Shown one piece after another: positions 1 to 5,956 of a stretch of 30,680 nucleotides of DNA; positions within the stretch are counted from its first letter, which is position 1; each line of letters starts with the position of its first letter. Made by a program: the position numbers and the translations under genes. Below the pieces are notes generated by a model that did no database searches, had not been told where the DNA came from, and worked only from the letters and a program-made list of their open reading frames with translations. Source of the DNA: an uncultured Oscillospiraceae bacterium (GTDB lineage: Bacteria > Bacillota > Clostridia > Oscillospirales > Oscillospiraceae); contig CAAFLG010000047.1 of the NCBI GenBank assembly GCA_900763705.1, forward strand, positions 1 through 30,680, read 5' to 3'.

Positions 1-1338
1 CGAAACTACCTGCAAGTGGGAATGTACACGGAAATGATTTTCCCACAGAAAGGTGTCCGCTTCATCGCTATCAATGACGGAGTGGACAGCGCACAAGGCG
101 ACAATGACTTTGCCCCGCTGCGGAATATCTTTAACGAATGGCTGGTGAGAGATACGAGCAAGAAAATCAAGGCAGTAAAACGAGCAAAAGGCATGAGCGG
201 CAAGCCCGTTACCAGCAAGCCGGTCTATGGCTATCTCATGGACGAGGACGAGAACTATATCGTTGACGAGGAAACCGCGCCGGTAGTCAAGCAGATATAC
301 CAGCTTTGCCTTGCCGGGAACGGCCCGACCAAGATTGCCCGTATGCTGTCGGAGCAGCAAATCCCCACGCCGGGGACGCTGGAGTACCGCAGGACGGGCA
401 GCACCCGCCGCTACCACCCCGGCTATGAGTGCAAATGGGCGACAAATACCGTTGTCCACCTGTTGGAAAACCGGGAGTACACCGGCTGTCTGGTAAACTT
501 CAAGACGGAGAAGCCCTCTTACAAGACCAAGCACAGCGTAGAGAACCCCATCGAGAAGCAGGCCATTTTTCCGAACCACCATGAGCCGATTATCGACACG
601 GAAACATGGGAGCGCGTGCAGGAGTTACGCAAGCAGCGCAAACGCCCGAACCGCTATGACGAGGTGGGGCTGTTCTCCGGTATGCTTTTCTGCGCCGACT
701 GCGGCCATGTGATGTACCAGCAGCGGTATCAGAACAAAACCCGCAAGCAGGACTGTTACATCTGCGGCAGCTACAAGAAGCGTACCCGCGACTGTACGGC
801 ACACTTTATCCGCACCGACCTGTTGACCGCCGGTGTCCTTTCCAATCTCCGGCAAGTGACCGAGTATGCCGCTAAGCATGAGAGCCGCTTTGTAAAGCTG
901 CTTATCCAGCAGAACGAGATCGGCGGCAAGAGAAAGACCGCCGCAGCTACGAAGCAGCTTGAACAGGCACAGGAGCGCATTTCCGAAGTGAGCCGCATTA
1001 TCAAGCGGCTGTATGAGGACAATGTGAACGGCAAAATCAGCGACGAGCGTTTCATGGAACTGTCGGCAGACTATGAGCAGGAGCAGCGGGAACTGAAAGA
1101 CCGCGCCGCCGCTTTGCAGGCCGAACTGGACAAGTCACAGGCCGCCACCGTCAATGCGGAAAAGTTTATGGGTATCGTCCGAAAGCACCTTGCCTTTGAG
1201 GAATTGACCCCCACCCTCTTGCGGGAAATGATTGAGAAAATCGTCGTGCATGAGTGCAGCTATGACGAGAACGGCACCCGCAGGCAGGACATTGAGATTT
1301 ATTACAGCTTTGTCGGCAAGATTGACTTGCCAGAATAA
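1..1338 (+). CDS. Large serine recombinase (C-terminal part, cut by window edge)
   Basis: The frame is open from base 1, so the N-terminal catalytic part, including the nucleophilic serine, lies outside the window. What is visible starts in the end of the resolvase domain (YLQVGMYTE, then NEWLVRDTSKK and KRAKGMSGK), followed by the Recombinase domain (PVYGYL... GPTKIARML). A zinc ribbon follows (CADCGH near partial residue 236, then CYICGSY and a later Cys). Next is a long charged coiled coil (about residues 310-395), and the tail resembles the DUF4368 region of TnpX-like transposases. Such enzymes excise and integrate Tn4451/Tn5397-type elements by serine-mediated strand exchange. The GTG at 16 has no ribosome site and sits inside the conserved domain, so it is not a start. 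Family assignment is strong. Which element this enzyme moves is unknown. Confidence 0.9.
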   Translation, partial: RNYLQVGMYTEMIFPQKGVRFIAINDGVDSAQGDNDFAPLRNIFNEWLVRDTSKKIKAVKRAKGMSGKPVTSKPVYGYLMDEDENYIVDEETAPVVKQIYQLCLAGNGPTKIARMLSEQQIPTPGTLEYRRTGSTRRYHPGYECKWATNTVVHLLENREYTGCLVNFKTEKPSYKTKHSVENPIEKQAIFPNHHEPIIDTETWERVQELRKQRKRPNRYDEVGLFSGMLFCADCGHVMYQQRYQNKTRKQDCYICGSYKKRTRDCTAHFIRTDLLTAGVLSNLRQVTEYAAKHESRFVKLLIQQNEIGGKRKTAAATKQLEQAQERISEVSRIIKRLYEDNVNGKISDERFMELSADYEQEQRELKDRAAALQAELDKSQAATVNAEKFMGIVRKHLAFEELTPTLLREMIEKIVVHECSYDENGTRRQDIEIYYSFVGKIDLPE

Positions 1339-1346
1339 CCGCCCGA

Positions 1347-1379
1347 CCTATCCGACACAACGCGCGAGTGCCGGATAGG
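1347..1379 (+). terminator. Probable terminator after serine recombinase
   Basis: A 12-bp stem (CCTATCCGACAC at 1347-1358 with GTGCCGGATAGG at 1368-1379, one mismatch) lies 8 bp after the recombinase stop. The T-run (1390-1395) is about 10 bp downstream rather than adjacent, so termination may be weak. The palindrome could instead be part of a transposon end. Confidence 0.5.
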
Positions 1380-1393
1380 AACGGCAAAATTTT

Positions 1394-1615
1394 TTACACT
1401 TCTGTTACTTCTTTATCGCACATCAGCAGATACGCCGGGTCGCTCATTCGCTGCATCTGCCGCAAAATATCTTCAAAGTTTTCCGGAGAATTTTCGTCCG
1501 GGTGATTGATTTCCGTGTCCAAAGCGGATATACTACTGATAGTGTTTTGAACGGACTGCCTTTCATCTGCGCCAACAGATGTGCAAAGGGCAGTCTTTTC
1601 TTTTGCTTCATTCAT
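1394..1615 (-). CDS. Small hypothetical protein, last gene of xis-int operon
   Basis: This 73-residue acidic protein has no domain I recognise. It begins MNEAKEKT and contains a stretch rich in Asp, Glu, Ser and Asn (ALDTEINHPDENSPENFED), followed by an amphipathic segment (ILRQMQRMSDPAYLL). There is no membrane segment or signal peptide. I chose the ATG at 1613-1615 because AAAGGAG is then 9 bp upstream. An ATG two codons earlier is only 3 bp from that site. The start region overlaps the end of the MobC-like gene, which suggests translational coupling and argues that the ORF is real. Its position suggests an accessory role in the mobile element, but no function can be assigned. Confidence 0.6.
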   Translation of the reverse strand: MNEAKEKTALCTSVGADERQSVQNTISSISALDTEINHPDENSPENFEDILRQMQRMSDPAYLLMCDKEVTEV

Positions 1616-1940
1616 TCGCATCCTCTCCTTTCAGTCCCTGCATGGTGACGGCAATGAGGTCGATCGTGCTTAGCAGCTCATCGGGGACGCTGTCCCCGGC
1701 AGCAATGCGCTCCAGCTCTGCGAGGATCGCCATCATCTGCGTTTTGAGCGCCTTGTGTACTCTCGGATTTGGCTGCACTACCACCTCACGCCCCATGCAT
1801 TTGCGATAGCAGTATTCCTGCTTGGGAAGCCCCGATAGAGCTACAGCCCTGTTCAGTTCCTCCTGTTCTTCGGGAGATACCCGAAATCCCACTGTGATAC
1901 TGCGAAAACGATTGTGTCGGTCTACATTCTTTGCGGACAT
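1608..1940 (-). CDS. MobC-like ribbon-helix-helix mobilization protein
   Basis: The 110-residue protein has an N-terminal block (RSITVGFRVSPEEQEELNRA then SGLPKQEYCYRKC) that looks like the ribbon-helix-helix fold of MobC/relaxosome accessory proteins: a short beta strand followed by two helices. The C-terminal half is helical (KALKTQMMAILAELERIAAG). MobC-type proteins bind near oriT and help the relaxase open DNA. No relaxase is in the window. The ATG at 1938-1940 is preferred, with AAAGGAG 10 bp upstream. A TTG three codons earlier lies almost on top of that ribosome site. The gene starts just after the int stop codon, and its ribosome site is inside int. A plain RHH repressor is the alternative reading. 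Confidence 0.65.
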   Translation of the reverse strand: MSAKNVDRHNRFRSITVGFRVSPEEQEELNRAVALSGLPKQEYCYRKCMGREVVVQPNPRVHKALKTQMMAILAELERIAAGDSVPDELLSTIDLIAVTMQGLKGEDANE

Positions 1941-1945
1941 TAAAC

Positions 1946-3022
1946 TCAAACTCCTTTCCCAAGATCATCTAACCTGTTTGCCATTTCTTTCTGCTTGGAT
2001 GGGAACAGGTGCGCGTACCGATAGGTGATTTCGATGCTCTCGTGTCCAACCCTGTCGGCAATGGCAACCGCCGAGAAGCCCATATCAATGAGCAGACTGA
2101 TGTGGCTGTGTCTCAAATCGTGGATTCTGATGCGCTTGACGCCTGCTGCCTTTGCACCCCTGTCCATCTCATGGTGGAGATAGCTTTTAGTTACCGTGAA
2201 AATACGATCTTTCTTTTTCAGACCGTACTGCATTTTGAAAAACTCCTGCATCTCCTGGCAGAGAAAGTCGGGCATTTGAATGGTGCGGTTGCTTTTCTTT
2301 GTTTTTGGTGAGGTAATGACATCCTGCCCTTTGAGCCGCTGATAGGTCTTGCTGATCTTGACAGTGCCGCGCTCAAAATCGAAATCCGCAGGCGTCAGCG
2401 CCAGCAGTTCTCCTTCGCGGATGCCTGTCCAGTAGAGCATCTGAAAGGCGTAGTAGGAAACCGGCTTGTCCATCATCTCCTCAGCAAATTTCTGATATTC
2501 TTCTTTCGTCCAGAACAGCATCTCCCGCCGTTCCTCTGTCCCCATGTTTCCGGCTTTCGCTGCCGGATTGGAGTGGAGATCGTAAAACCGGACAGCGTGG
2601 TTGAAAATGGCGCTGAGCTGATTGTGTAGCGTCTTGAGATAGGTCTGAGAATATGGCTTGCGTTTTTCATCCCGATAAGCGAGCAGCTCGTTTTGCCATG
2701 CAATCACATCTTTTGTGGTGATCTCGTTGATTTTCCGCTTGCCGAAATACGGGAGCAGTTTTGTTTTGATGATATTCTCCTTGGTCTGCCATGTGCTTTC
2801 TTTCAGCCGCGCCTTGAGATCGTTGGTGTAGATTTCGCAGAACGCCTCAAAGCTCATATCCAGATCACCGGCGCTCTGCTGTTGAAACTTCTGCTCCCAT
2901 TCCAATGCTTCCCGCCTCGTGGCGAATCCGCGCTTGCATTTGGGCTTGCGTTCTCCTGTCCAGTCCGTGTACTGTGTCACCACATACCACGAACCATTTT
3001 CCTTGTTCTTATAAGCTGGCAT
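1946..3022 (-). CDS. int: Tyrosine recombinase / integrase of integrative element
   Basis: This 358-residue site-specific recombinase resembles the Tn916/ICE integrase group. The N-terminal 45 residues form an arm-binding domain (GSWYVVTQYTDWTGERK, then RGFATRREALEWE). A SAM-like core-binding domain spans about 57-155, and the catalytic domain about 165-345. Catalytic residues are visible: R202 in TGIREGELL, the beta-hairpin Lys region near 240, H301 and R304 in HDLRHSHIS, H327 in VGHES, and the nucleophile Y336 in YRYAHLF. The length is complete. I chose the ATG at 3020-3022 because AAGGAAGG stands 6 bp upstream. The reading frame extends 12 codons further without a good ribosome site. The gene overlaps the end of xis by 14 bp, so the two are coupled. 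Its likely attachment site is the guaA 3' end about 1.2 kb to the right. Confidence 0.93.
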   Translation of the reverse strand: MPAYKNKENGSWYVVTQYTDWTGERKPKCKRGFATRREALEWEQKFQQQSAGDLDMSFEAFCEIYTNDLKARLKESTWQTKENIIKTKLLPYFGKRKINEITTKDVIAWQNELLAYRDEKRKPYSQTYLKTLHNQLSAIFNHAVRFYDLHSNPAAKAGNMGTEERREMLFWTKEEYQKFAEEMMDKPVSYYAFQMLYWTGIREGELLALTPADFDFERGTVKISKTYQRLKGQDVITSPKTKKSNRTIQMPDFLCQEMQEFFKMQYGLKKKDRIFTVTKSYLHHEMDRGAKAAGVKRIRIHDLRHSHISLLIDMGFSAVAIADRVGHESIEITYRYAHLFPSKQKEMANRLDDLGKGV

Positions 3023-3209
3023 CTGCGTCCTTCCTTTCTGTTCCGTAGAACCGTTCATTGAAATACTGTCGGTTGACGCGGCCTGCGATGGTCAGAAATC
3101 CTTTTGCCTTTAACTCCTCATTGAGCTGTCGAATGAGCTTGTAGGCGTAGGGCTTCGACACATCCAGTTCCGCGGCGACTTCCTCTGCTCGAATAAATCT
3201 GTTGTCCAT
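3009..3209 (-). CDS. xis: Excisionase-like winged-helix DNA-binding protein
   Basis: This 66-residue protein consists of a MerR/Xis-type helix-turn-helix (FIRAEEVAAELDVSKPYAYK, residues about 5-24), a second helix (LIRQLNEELKAKG), a short wing (FLTIAGRVN) and a Tyr/Phe-rich tail. It is typical of the small DNA-bending factors that direct Int toward excision. The ATG at 3207-3209 has a near-perfect AAGGAGGAG site 3-4 bp upstream. An in-frame upstream extension to 3299 exists but lacks a comparable site. The gene is first in the leftward operon, read from the strong promoter at 3370-3398 through a leader of about 150 bp. Its end overlaps int, which fits balanced Xis/Int expression. Confidence 0.85.
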   Translation of the reverse strand: MDNRFIRAEEVAAELDVSKPYAYKLIRQLNEELKAKGFLTIAGRVNRQYFNERFYGTERKDADASL

Positions 3210-3334
3210 AAAACTCCTCCTTGTTGATTTTCGGTAATACTTGTCCTTATTTCGTGTCGGATACTTTCTGGCCGCCTTCCGATTTGCCCGGGCGGACACA
3301 CCATGACTGTGATGTGCGACAGGTATTAAATTCC

Positions 3335-3362
3335 CAAACTTAACTGATAATGTTTAAGTTTG
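3335..3362. repeat. 9-bp inverted repeat in xis leader
   Basis: CAAACTTAA (3335-3343) and TTAAGTTTG (3354-3362) are perfect inverted arms 10 bp apart. They lie at or just after the predicted start of the xis-int transcript. Possible roles are a binding site for Xis or a regulator, or a leader hairpin. The sequence shows only the symmetry. Confidence 0.6.
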
Positions 3363-3369
3363 CACTTGC

Positions 3370-3398
3370 ATTATACTAAGCATATTCCGTTATGTCAA
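3370..3398 (-). promoter_or_regulatory. Promoter of xis-int-mobC operon
   Basis: On the minus strand, TTGACA (3393-3398) and TATAAT (3370-3375) are separated by exactly 17 bp. This is a full sigma-A consensus match. Such a strong promoter on an excision operon implies tight repression. The spacer contains CTAAGCATAT, which is repeated in the opposing promoter. Confidence 0.85.
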
Positions 3399-3466
3399 GA
3401 GGTTTTCGAGAAAAATATTAAACTTTTTTATTTAGGCTGTATTGACACAAACTAAGCATATATGCT
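3375..3466. promoter_or_regulatory. Repeated operator-like sites in both divergent promoters
   Basis: ACTAAGCATAT occurs at 3375-3385 and 3451-3461, inside the spacer of each divergent promoter. The second copy overlaps a perfect 12-bp palindrome, AGCATATATGCT (3455-3466). A repressor bound there would block RNA polymerase at both promoters. The adjacent XRE gene is the obvious candidate binder, which is an inference. Confidence 0.65.
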
Positions 3467-3471
3467 ATAAT
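3442..3471 (+). promoter_or_regulatory. Promoter of XRE repressor gene
   Basis: TTGACA (3442-3447) and TATAAT (3466-3471) are 18 bp apart, both full consensus, about 31 bp before the repressor ATG. The 12-bp palindrome sits between them, which suggests autorepression. Confidence 0.85.
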
Positions 3472-3502
3472 AATCGCAACGATACCAAAGGAGTGTAGGT
3501 TT

Positions 3503-4033
3503 ATGGCGATTGGTGAACGAATCCGTTTTATTCGTAATTTGCGTGGCATGACGCAGAAATGGCTTGGTCAAGCTGTTGGCTTTCCGCCTAAAACGGCTGA
3601 TGTCCGCATGGCGCAGTACGAGTCCGGTTCCAGAACGCCGAAAGAGGATCTGGTAAAAGCTATCGCCAATGTGTTGGAGGTTTCTCCCTTGGCATTGCAG
3701 ATTCCCGACATTGACAGTGACCTTGGATTTATTCACACCCTTTTTGCCATCGAGGACATTCACGGCATCCGTGCTGAAAAGCAGGGAGATGAGGTGCATC
3801 TCATCTTTGACGGCAGCAAACGTACCATGAATGAATCAATCTTTACCATGCTTTCCGCATGGGCAGAACAGTCGGAGAAGCTGCGCTGCGGCAAGATAAG
3901 CAAAGAGCAGTACGACCACTGGCGCTACACCTTTCCGGAAGAGGACACCACCCAGCGTTGGGCAAAAGTACCGTCGCAGGGACTGAGCGATCTGCTTGTG
4001 GAAGCGTTCAAGGATCAGCAGAAAGAAAAATGA
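3503..4033 (+). CDS. XRE-family transcriptional repressor of the mobile element
   Basis: The protein has 176 residues. Residues about 4-62 are a Cro/CI-type helix-turn-helix (IGERIRFIRNLRGMTQKWLG, then RMAQYESGSRTPKEDLVKAIANVLEV). The remaining ~110 residues include FIHTLFAIEDIHGIR and a helical, charged C-terminus. I see no RecA-type autocleavage (Ser/Lys peptidase) motif. The start ATG has AAAGGAG about 9 bp upstream. The gene faces away from the xis-int operon and lies between it and the chromosome junction, the usual place for an immunity or lysogeny-type repressor. How repression is lifted cannot be read from the sequence. Antirepressor or ImmA-type proteolysis are family precedents, but no ImmA is present here. 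Confidence 0.85.
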   Translation: MAIGERIRFIRNLRGMTQKWLGQAVGFPPKTADVRMAQYESGSRTPKEDLVKAIANVLEVSPLALQIPDIDSDLGFIHTLFAIEDIHGIRAEKQGDEVHLIFDGSKRTMNESIFTMLSAWAEQSEKLRCGKISKEQYDHWRYTFPEEDTTQRWAKVPSQGLSDLLVEAFKDQQKEK

Positions 4034-4043
4034 ACATAGAAAA

Positions 4044-4074
4044 AGCCCGTACTGACATCCAATCAGTACGGGCT
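4044..4074. terminator. Hairpin terminator between element and guaA
   Basis: AGCCCGTACTGA (4044-4055) and TCAGTACGGGCT (4063-4074) form a perfect 12-bp stem with a 7-base loop, 10 bp after the XRE stop. The U-tract is on the minus-strand side (AAAAA at 4040-4044), so it should work best for leftward transcripts such as guaA. Rightward use lacks a T-run. Confidence 0.7.
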
Positions 4075-4161
4075 TCAATCATATGGGGATGTTTATGAGC
4101 CGAGAGAAATTACTCTTTACTCACAAGCCACTGGCAATGCAGAATAACTGCGCTCCGGCGG

Positions 4162-4182
4162 AATCTTATCAAAATCTTATCA
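4162..4182. repeat. Two 10-bp direct repeats one helical turn apart
   Basis: AATCTTATCA occurs at 4162-4171 and 4173-4182. The 11-bp period places both copies on the same face of DNA. Position between the element genes and guaA, and the phasing, resemble arm-type Int or Xis binding sites of tyrosine-recombinase elements. The role is inferred. Confidence 0.5.
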
Positions 4183-4229
4183 GAAGGGGGCGGGTAAAAC
4201 CCAAAAACCATTGGCATTCCTGCACTTTT

Positions 4230-4270
4230 CGGCTTTTCTGATTTATTCCCACTCCACCGTTGCGGGGGGC
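4230..4270. other. Probable attachment junction at guaA 3' end
   Basis: Element genes stop and guaA begins (stop codon at 4243-4245) with no other chromosomal gene between. guaA 3' ends are an established integration site for tyrosine-recombinase elements. The exact crossover cannot be seen because the second att copy is outside the window. I found no second copy of TTATTCCCACTCC within it. Confidence 0.45.
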
Positions 4271-5784
4271 TTGCTGGTGATATCGTATACGATGCGGTTG
4301 ATGCCCTTGACCTCGTTGACGATGCGGCCGCTGATCTTGTCGAGCAGCTCGTAGGGGATGCGAGCCCAGTCGGCGGTCATAAAGTCCTCGGTCGTCACGG
4401 CGCGCAGGGCGAGCACGCGGTCGTAGCTGCGGCCGTCGCCCATGACGCCAACGGTACGCGTGTCAGTCAGGACGGCGAAATACTGGTTCATCTTCTTGTT
4501 TTCGCCGGCCTTTTCCAGCTCTTCGCGGTAGATCGCGTCGGCAAGGCGCAGTGTGTCGGCCTTTTCCTTGGTGATCTCGCCCATGATGCGAATGGCAAGA
4601 CCCGGGCCGGGGAACGGCTGGCGGGAGACGAGATACTCGGGCAGGCCCAGCTCGCGGCCGAGCTGGCGCACCTCGTCCTTAAAGAGCAGGCGCAGCGGCT
4701 CGATGATCTCCTTGAAGTCGACATAGTCGGGAAGACCGCCGACGTTGTGGTGGCTCTTGATGACCGCGGCGCTGCCGAGGCCGGATTCGATGACGTCGGG
4801 GTAGATCGTGCCCTGCGCGAGGAAGTCGACCGCGCCGATCTTCTTCGACTCTTCCTCGAACACGCGGATGAACTCTTCGCCGATGATCTTGCGCTTGCGC
4901 TCGGGATCGGACACGCCGGCGAGCTTTTCAAGGAAGCGGCTCTCGGCGTTCACACGGACAAAGTTGATGTCCCACTTATCAAACGCCGCCTCGACCTCGT
5001 CGCCCTCGTTGAGACGCATGAGACCGTGATCGACAAAAACGCAGGTGAGCTGCGGGCCGACGGCCTCGGCGAGCAGCGCCGCCACGACCGACGAATCCAC
5101 GCCGCCGGAGAGCGCCAGCAGCACGCGGCCGGAGCCGACCTTTTCGCGCACGGCGGCGATGGCGGTGTTCTTGTAGTCGCCCATCGTCCAGTCACCCTTC
5201 GCGCCGCAGACCTCGTAGAGGAAGTTGCGGATCATGTCCTTGCCGTACTCACTGTGGTTGACCTCGGGATGGTACTGCACGCCGTAGAAGCCGCGCTTTT
5301 CGTCGCAGATGGCAACGTTGGGGCAGGCATCGGAATGGGCGACGAGGGAGAAGCCCTCAGGCACCTTTTCCATGTAGTCGCCGTGGCTCATCCACGTCAC
5401 GCTCTTTTCGGGCAGACCCTTGAAGAGCTTGCAGGACGTATCGAAGAAGGTCTCGGTCTTGCCGTATTCGCGCGCGGTCGCGTCGTTCGCCGCCACGACC
5501 TTGCCGCCGAGGTGGTGGGCGATGAGCTGGCAGCCATAGCAGATGCCGAGCACGGGCACGCCTGCATCAAAGAGCGCGGGATCAACGTGCGGCGCATCCT
5601 CAAGATAAACGCTGTTCGGGCCGCCGGTGAAGATGAAGCCGATGGGCTTCGCCGCAAGAAGGTCCGCGAGGGGCGTCGTGTAGGGCTTCACCTCGCAGTA
5701 AACGCCGCATTCACGCACGCGGCGGGCGATCAGCTGGTTGTACTGACCGCCGAAATCCAGTACGATGATGGTTTGATGATTCAT
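4243..5784 (-). CDS. guaA: GMP synthase (glutamine-hydrolysing)
   Basis: This 513-residue cytosolic enzyme converts XMP, ATP and glutamine to GMP, the last step of guanine nucleotide synthesis. The N-terminal class I glutamine amidotransferase domain shows C82 in GICYGCQL and H172/E174 in YHPEVNHSEYG. The ATP-pyrophosphatase domain has the P-loop-like SGGVDSS (226-232). The C-terminal dimerisation domain ends in the family-typical SKPPATVEWE. Length is normal and the frame intact, so insertion of the element next door has restored a full 3' end. The ATG has AGGAG 8 bp upstream. It appears to be transcribed alone. Confidence is very high. Confidence 0.98.
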   Translation of the reverse strand: MNHQTIIVLDFGGQYNQLIARRVRECGVYCEVKPYTTPLADLLAAKPIGFIFTGGPNSVYLEDAPHVDPALFDAGVPVLGICYGCQLIAHHLGGKVVAANDATAREYGKTETFFDTSCKLFKGLPEKSVTWMSHGDYMEKVPEGFSLVAHSDACPNVAICDEKRGFYGVQYHPEVNHSEYGKDMIRNFLYEVCGAKGDWTMGDYKNTAIAAVREKVGSGRVLLALSGGVDSSVVAALLAEAVGPQLTCVFVDHGLMRLNEGDEVEAAFDKWDINFVRVNAESRFLEKLAGVSDPERKRKIIGEEFIRVFEEESKKIGAVDFLAQGTIYPDVIESGLGSAAVIKSHHNVGGLPDYVDFKEIIEPLRLLFKDEVRQLGRELGLPEYLVSRQPFPGPGLAIRIMGEITKEKADTLRLADAIYREELEKAGENKKMNQYFAVLTDTRTVGVMGDGRSYDRVLALRAVTTEDFMTADWARIPYELLDKISGRIVNEVKGINRIVYDITSKPPATVEWE

Positions 5785-5840
5785 GTTGTTTTCTCCTGCC
5801 GTATCGTAAACTCAGCGCTCTCGCGCAGTTAGATAAAAGC

Positions 5841-5869
5841 ATCATATCATAGCTTTTTCCTTTTTTCCA
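5841..5869 (-). promoter_or_regulatory. Weak candidate guaA promoter
   Basis: On the minus strand, TGGAAA (5864-5869) and TATGAT (5841-5846) are 17 bp apart. The -35 matches consensus at only four of six bases. The leader to the ATG would be about 50 bp. I see no purine riboswitch fold. Confidence 0.35.
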
Positions 5870-5920
5870 GCAGTTTGCAAAATAAAATCGCGCGGAAACG
5901 AAGATGCGCGATCTCAAGAG

Positions 5921-5951
5921 AAAAAGGACGCTCGCAAAGAGCGTCCTTTTT
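5921..5951. terminator. Terminator of glnN (bidirectional form)
   Basis: AAAAAGGACGCTC (5921-5933) pairs perfectly with GAGCGTCCTTTTT (5939-5951) around a 5-base loop, 6 bp beyond the glnN stop. A/T runs on both sides allow termination in either direction. Only leftward glnN transcripts are expected to reach it. Confidence 0.9.
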
Positions 5952-5956
5952 GCATA

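Noticed and set aside
16..18. GTG at 16 as the start of the serine recombinase
   Set aside because: The frame is open before it and the conserved resolvase domain is already under way.
5785..5956. Purine riboswitch upstream of guaA
   Set aside because: The leader lacks the conserved three-way-junction loop sequences. A small ATCGCGC/GCGCGAT hairpin (5887-5912) is present but lies beyond the candidate promoter.
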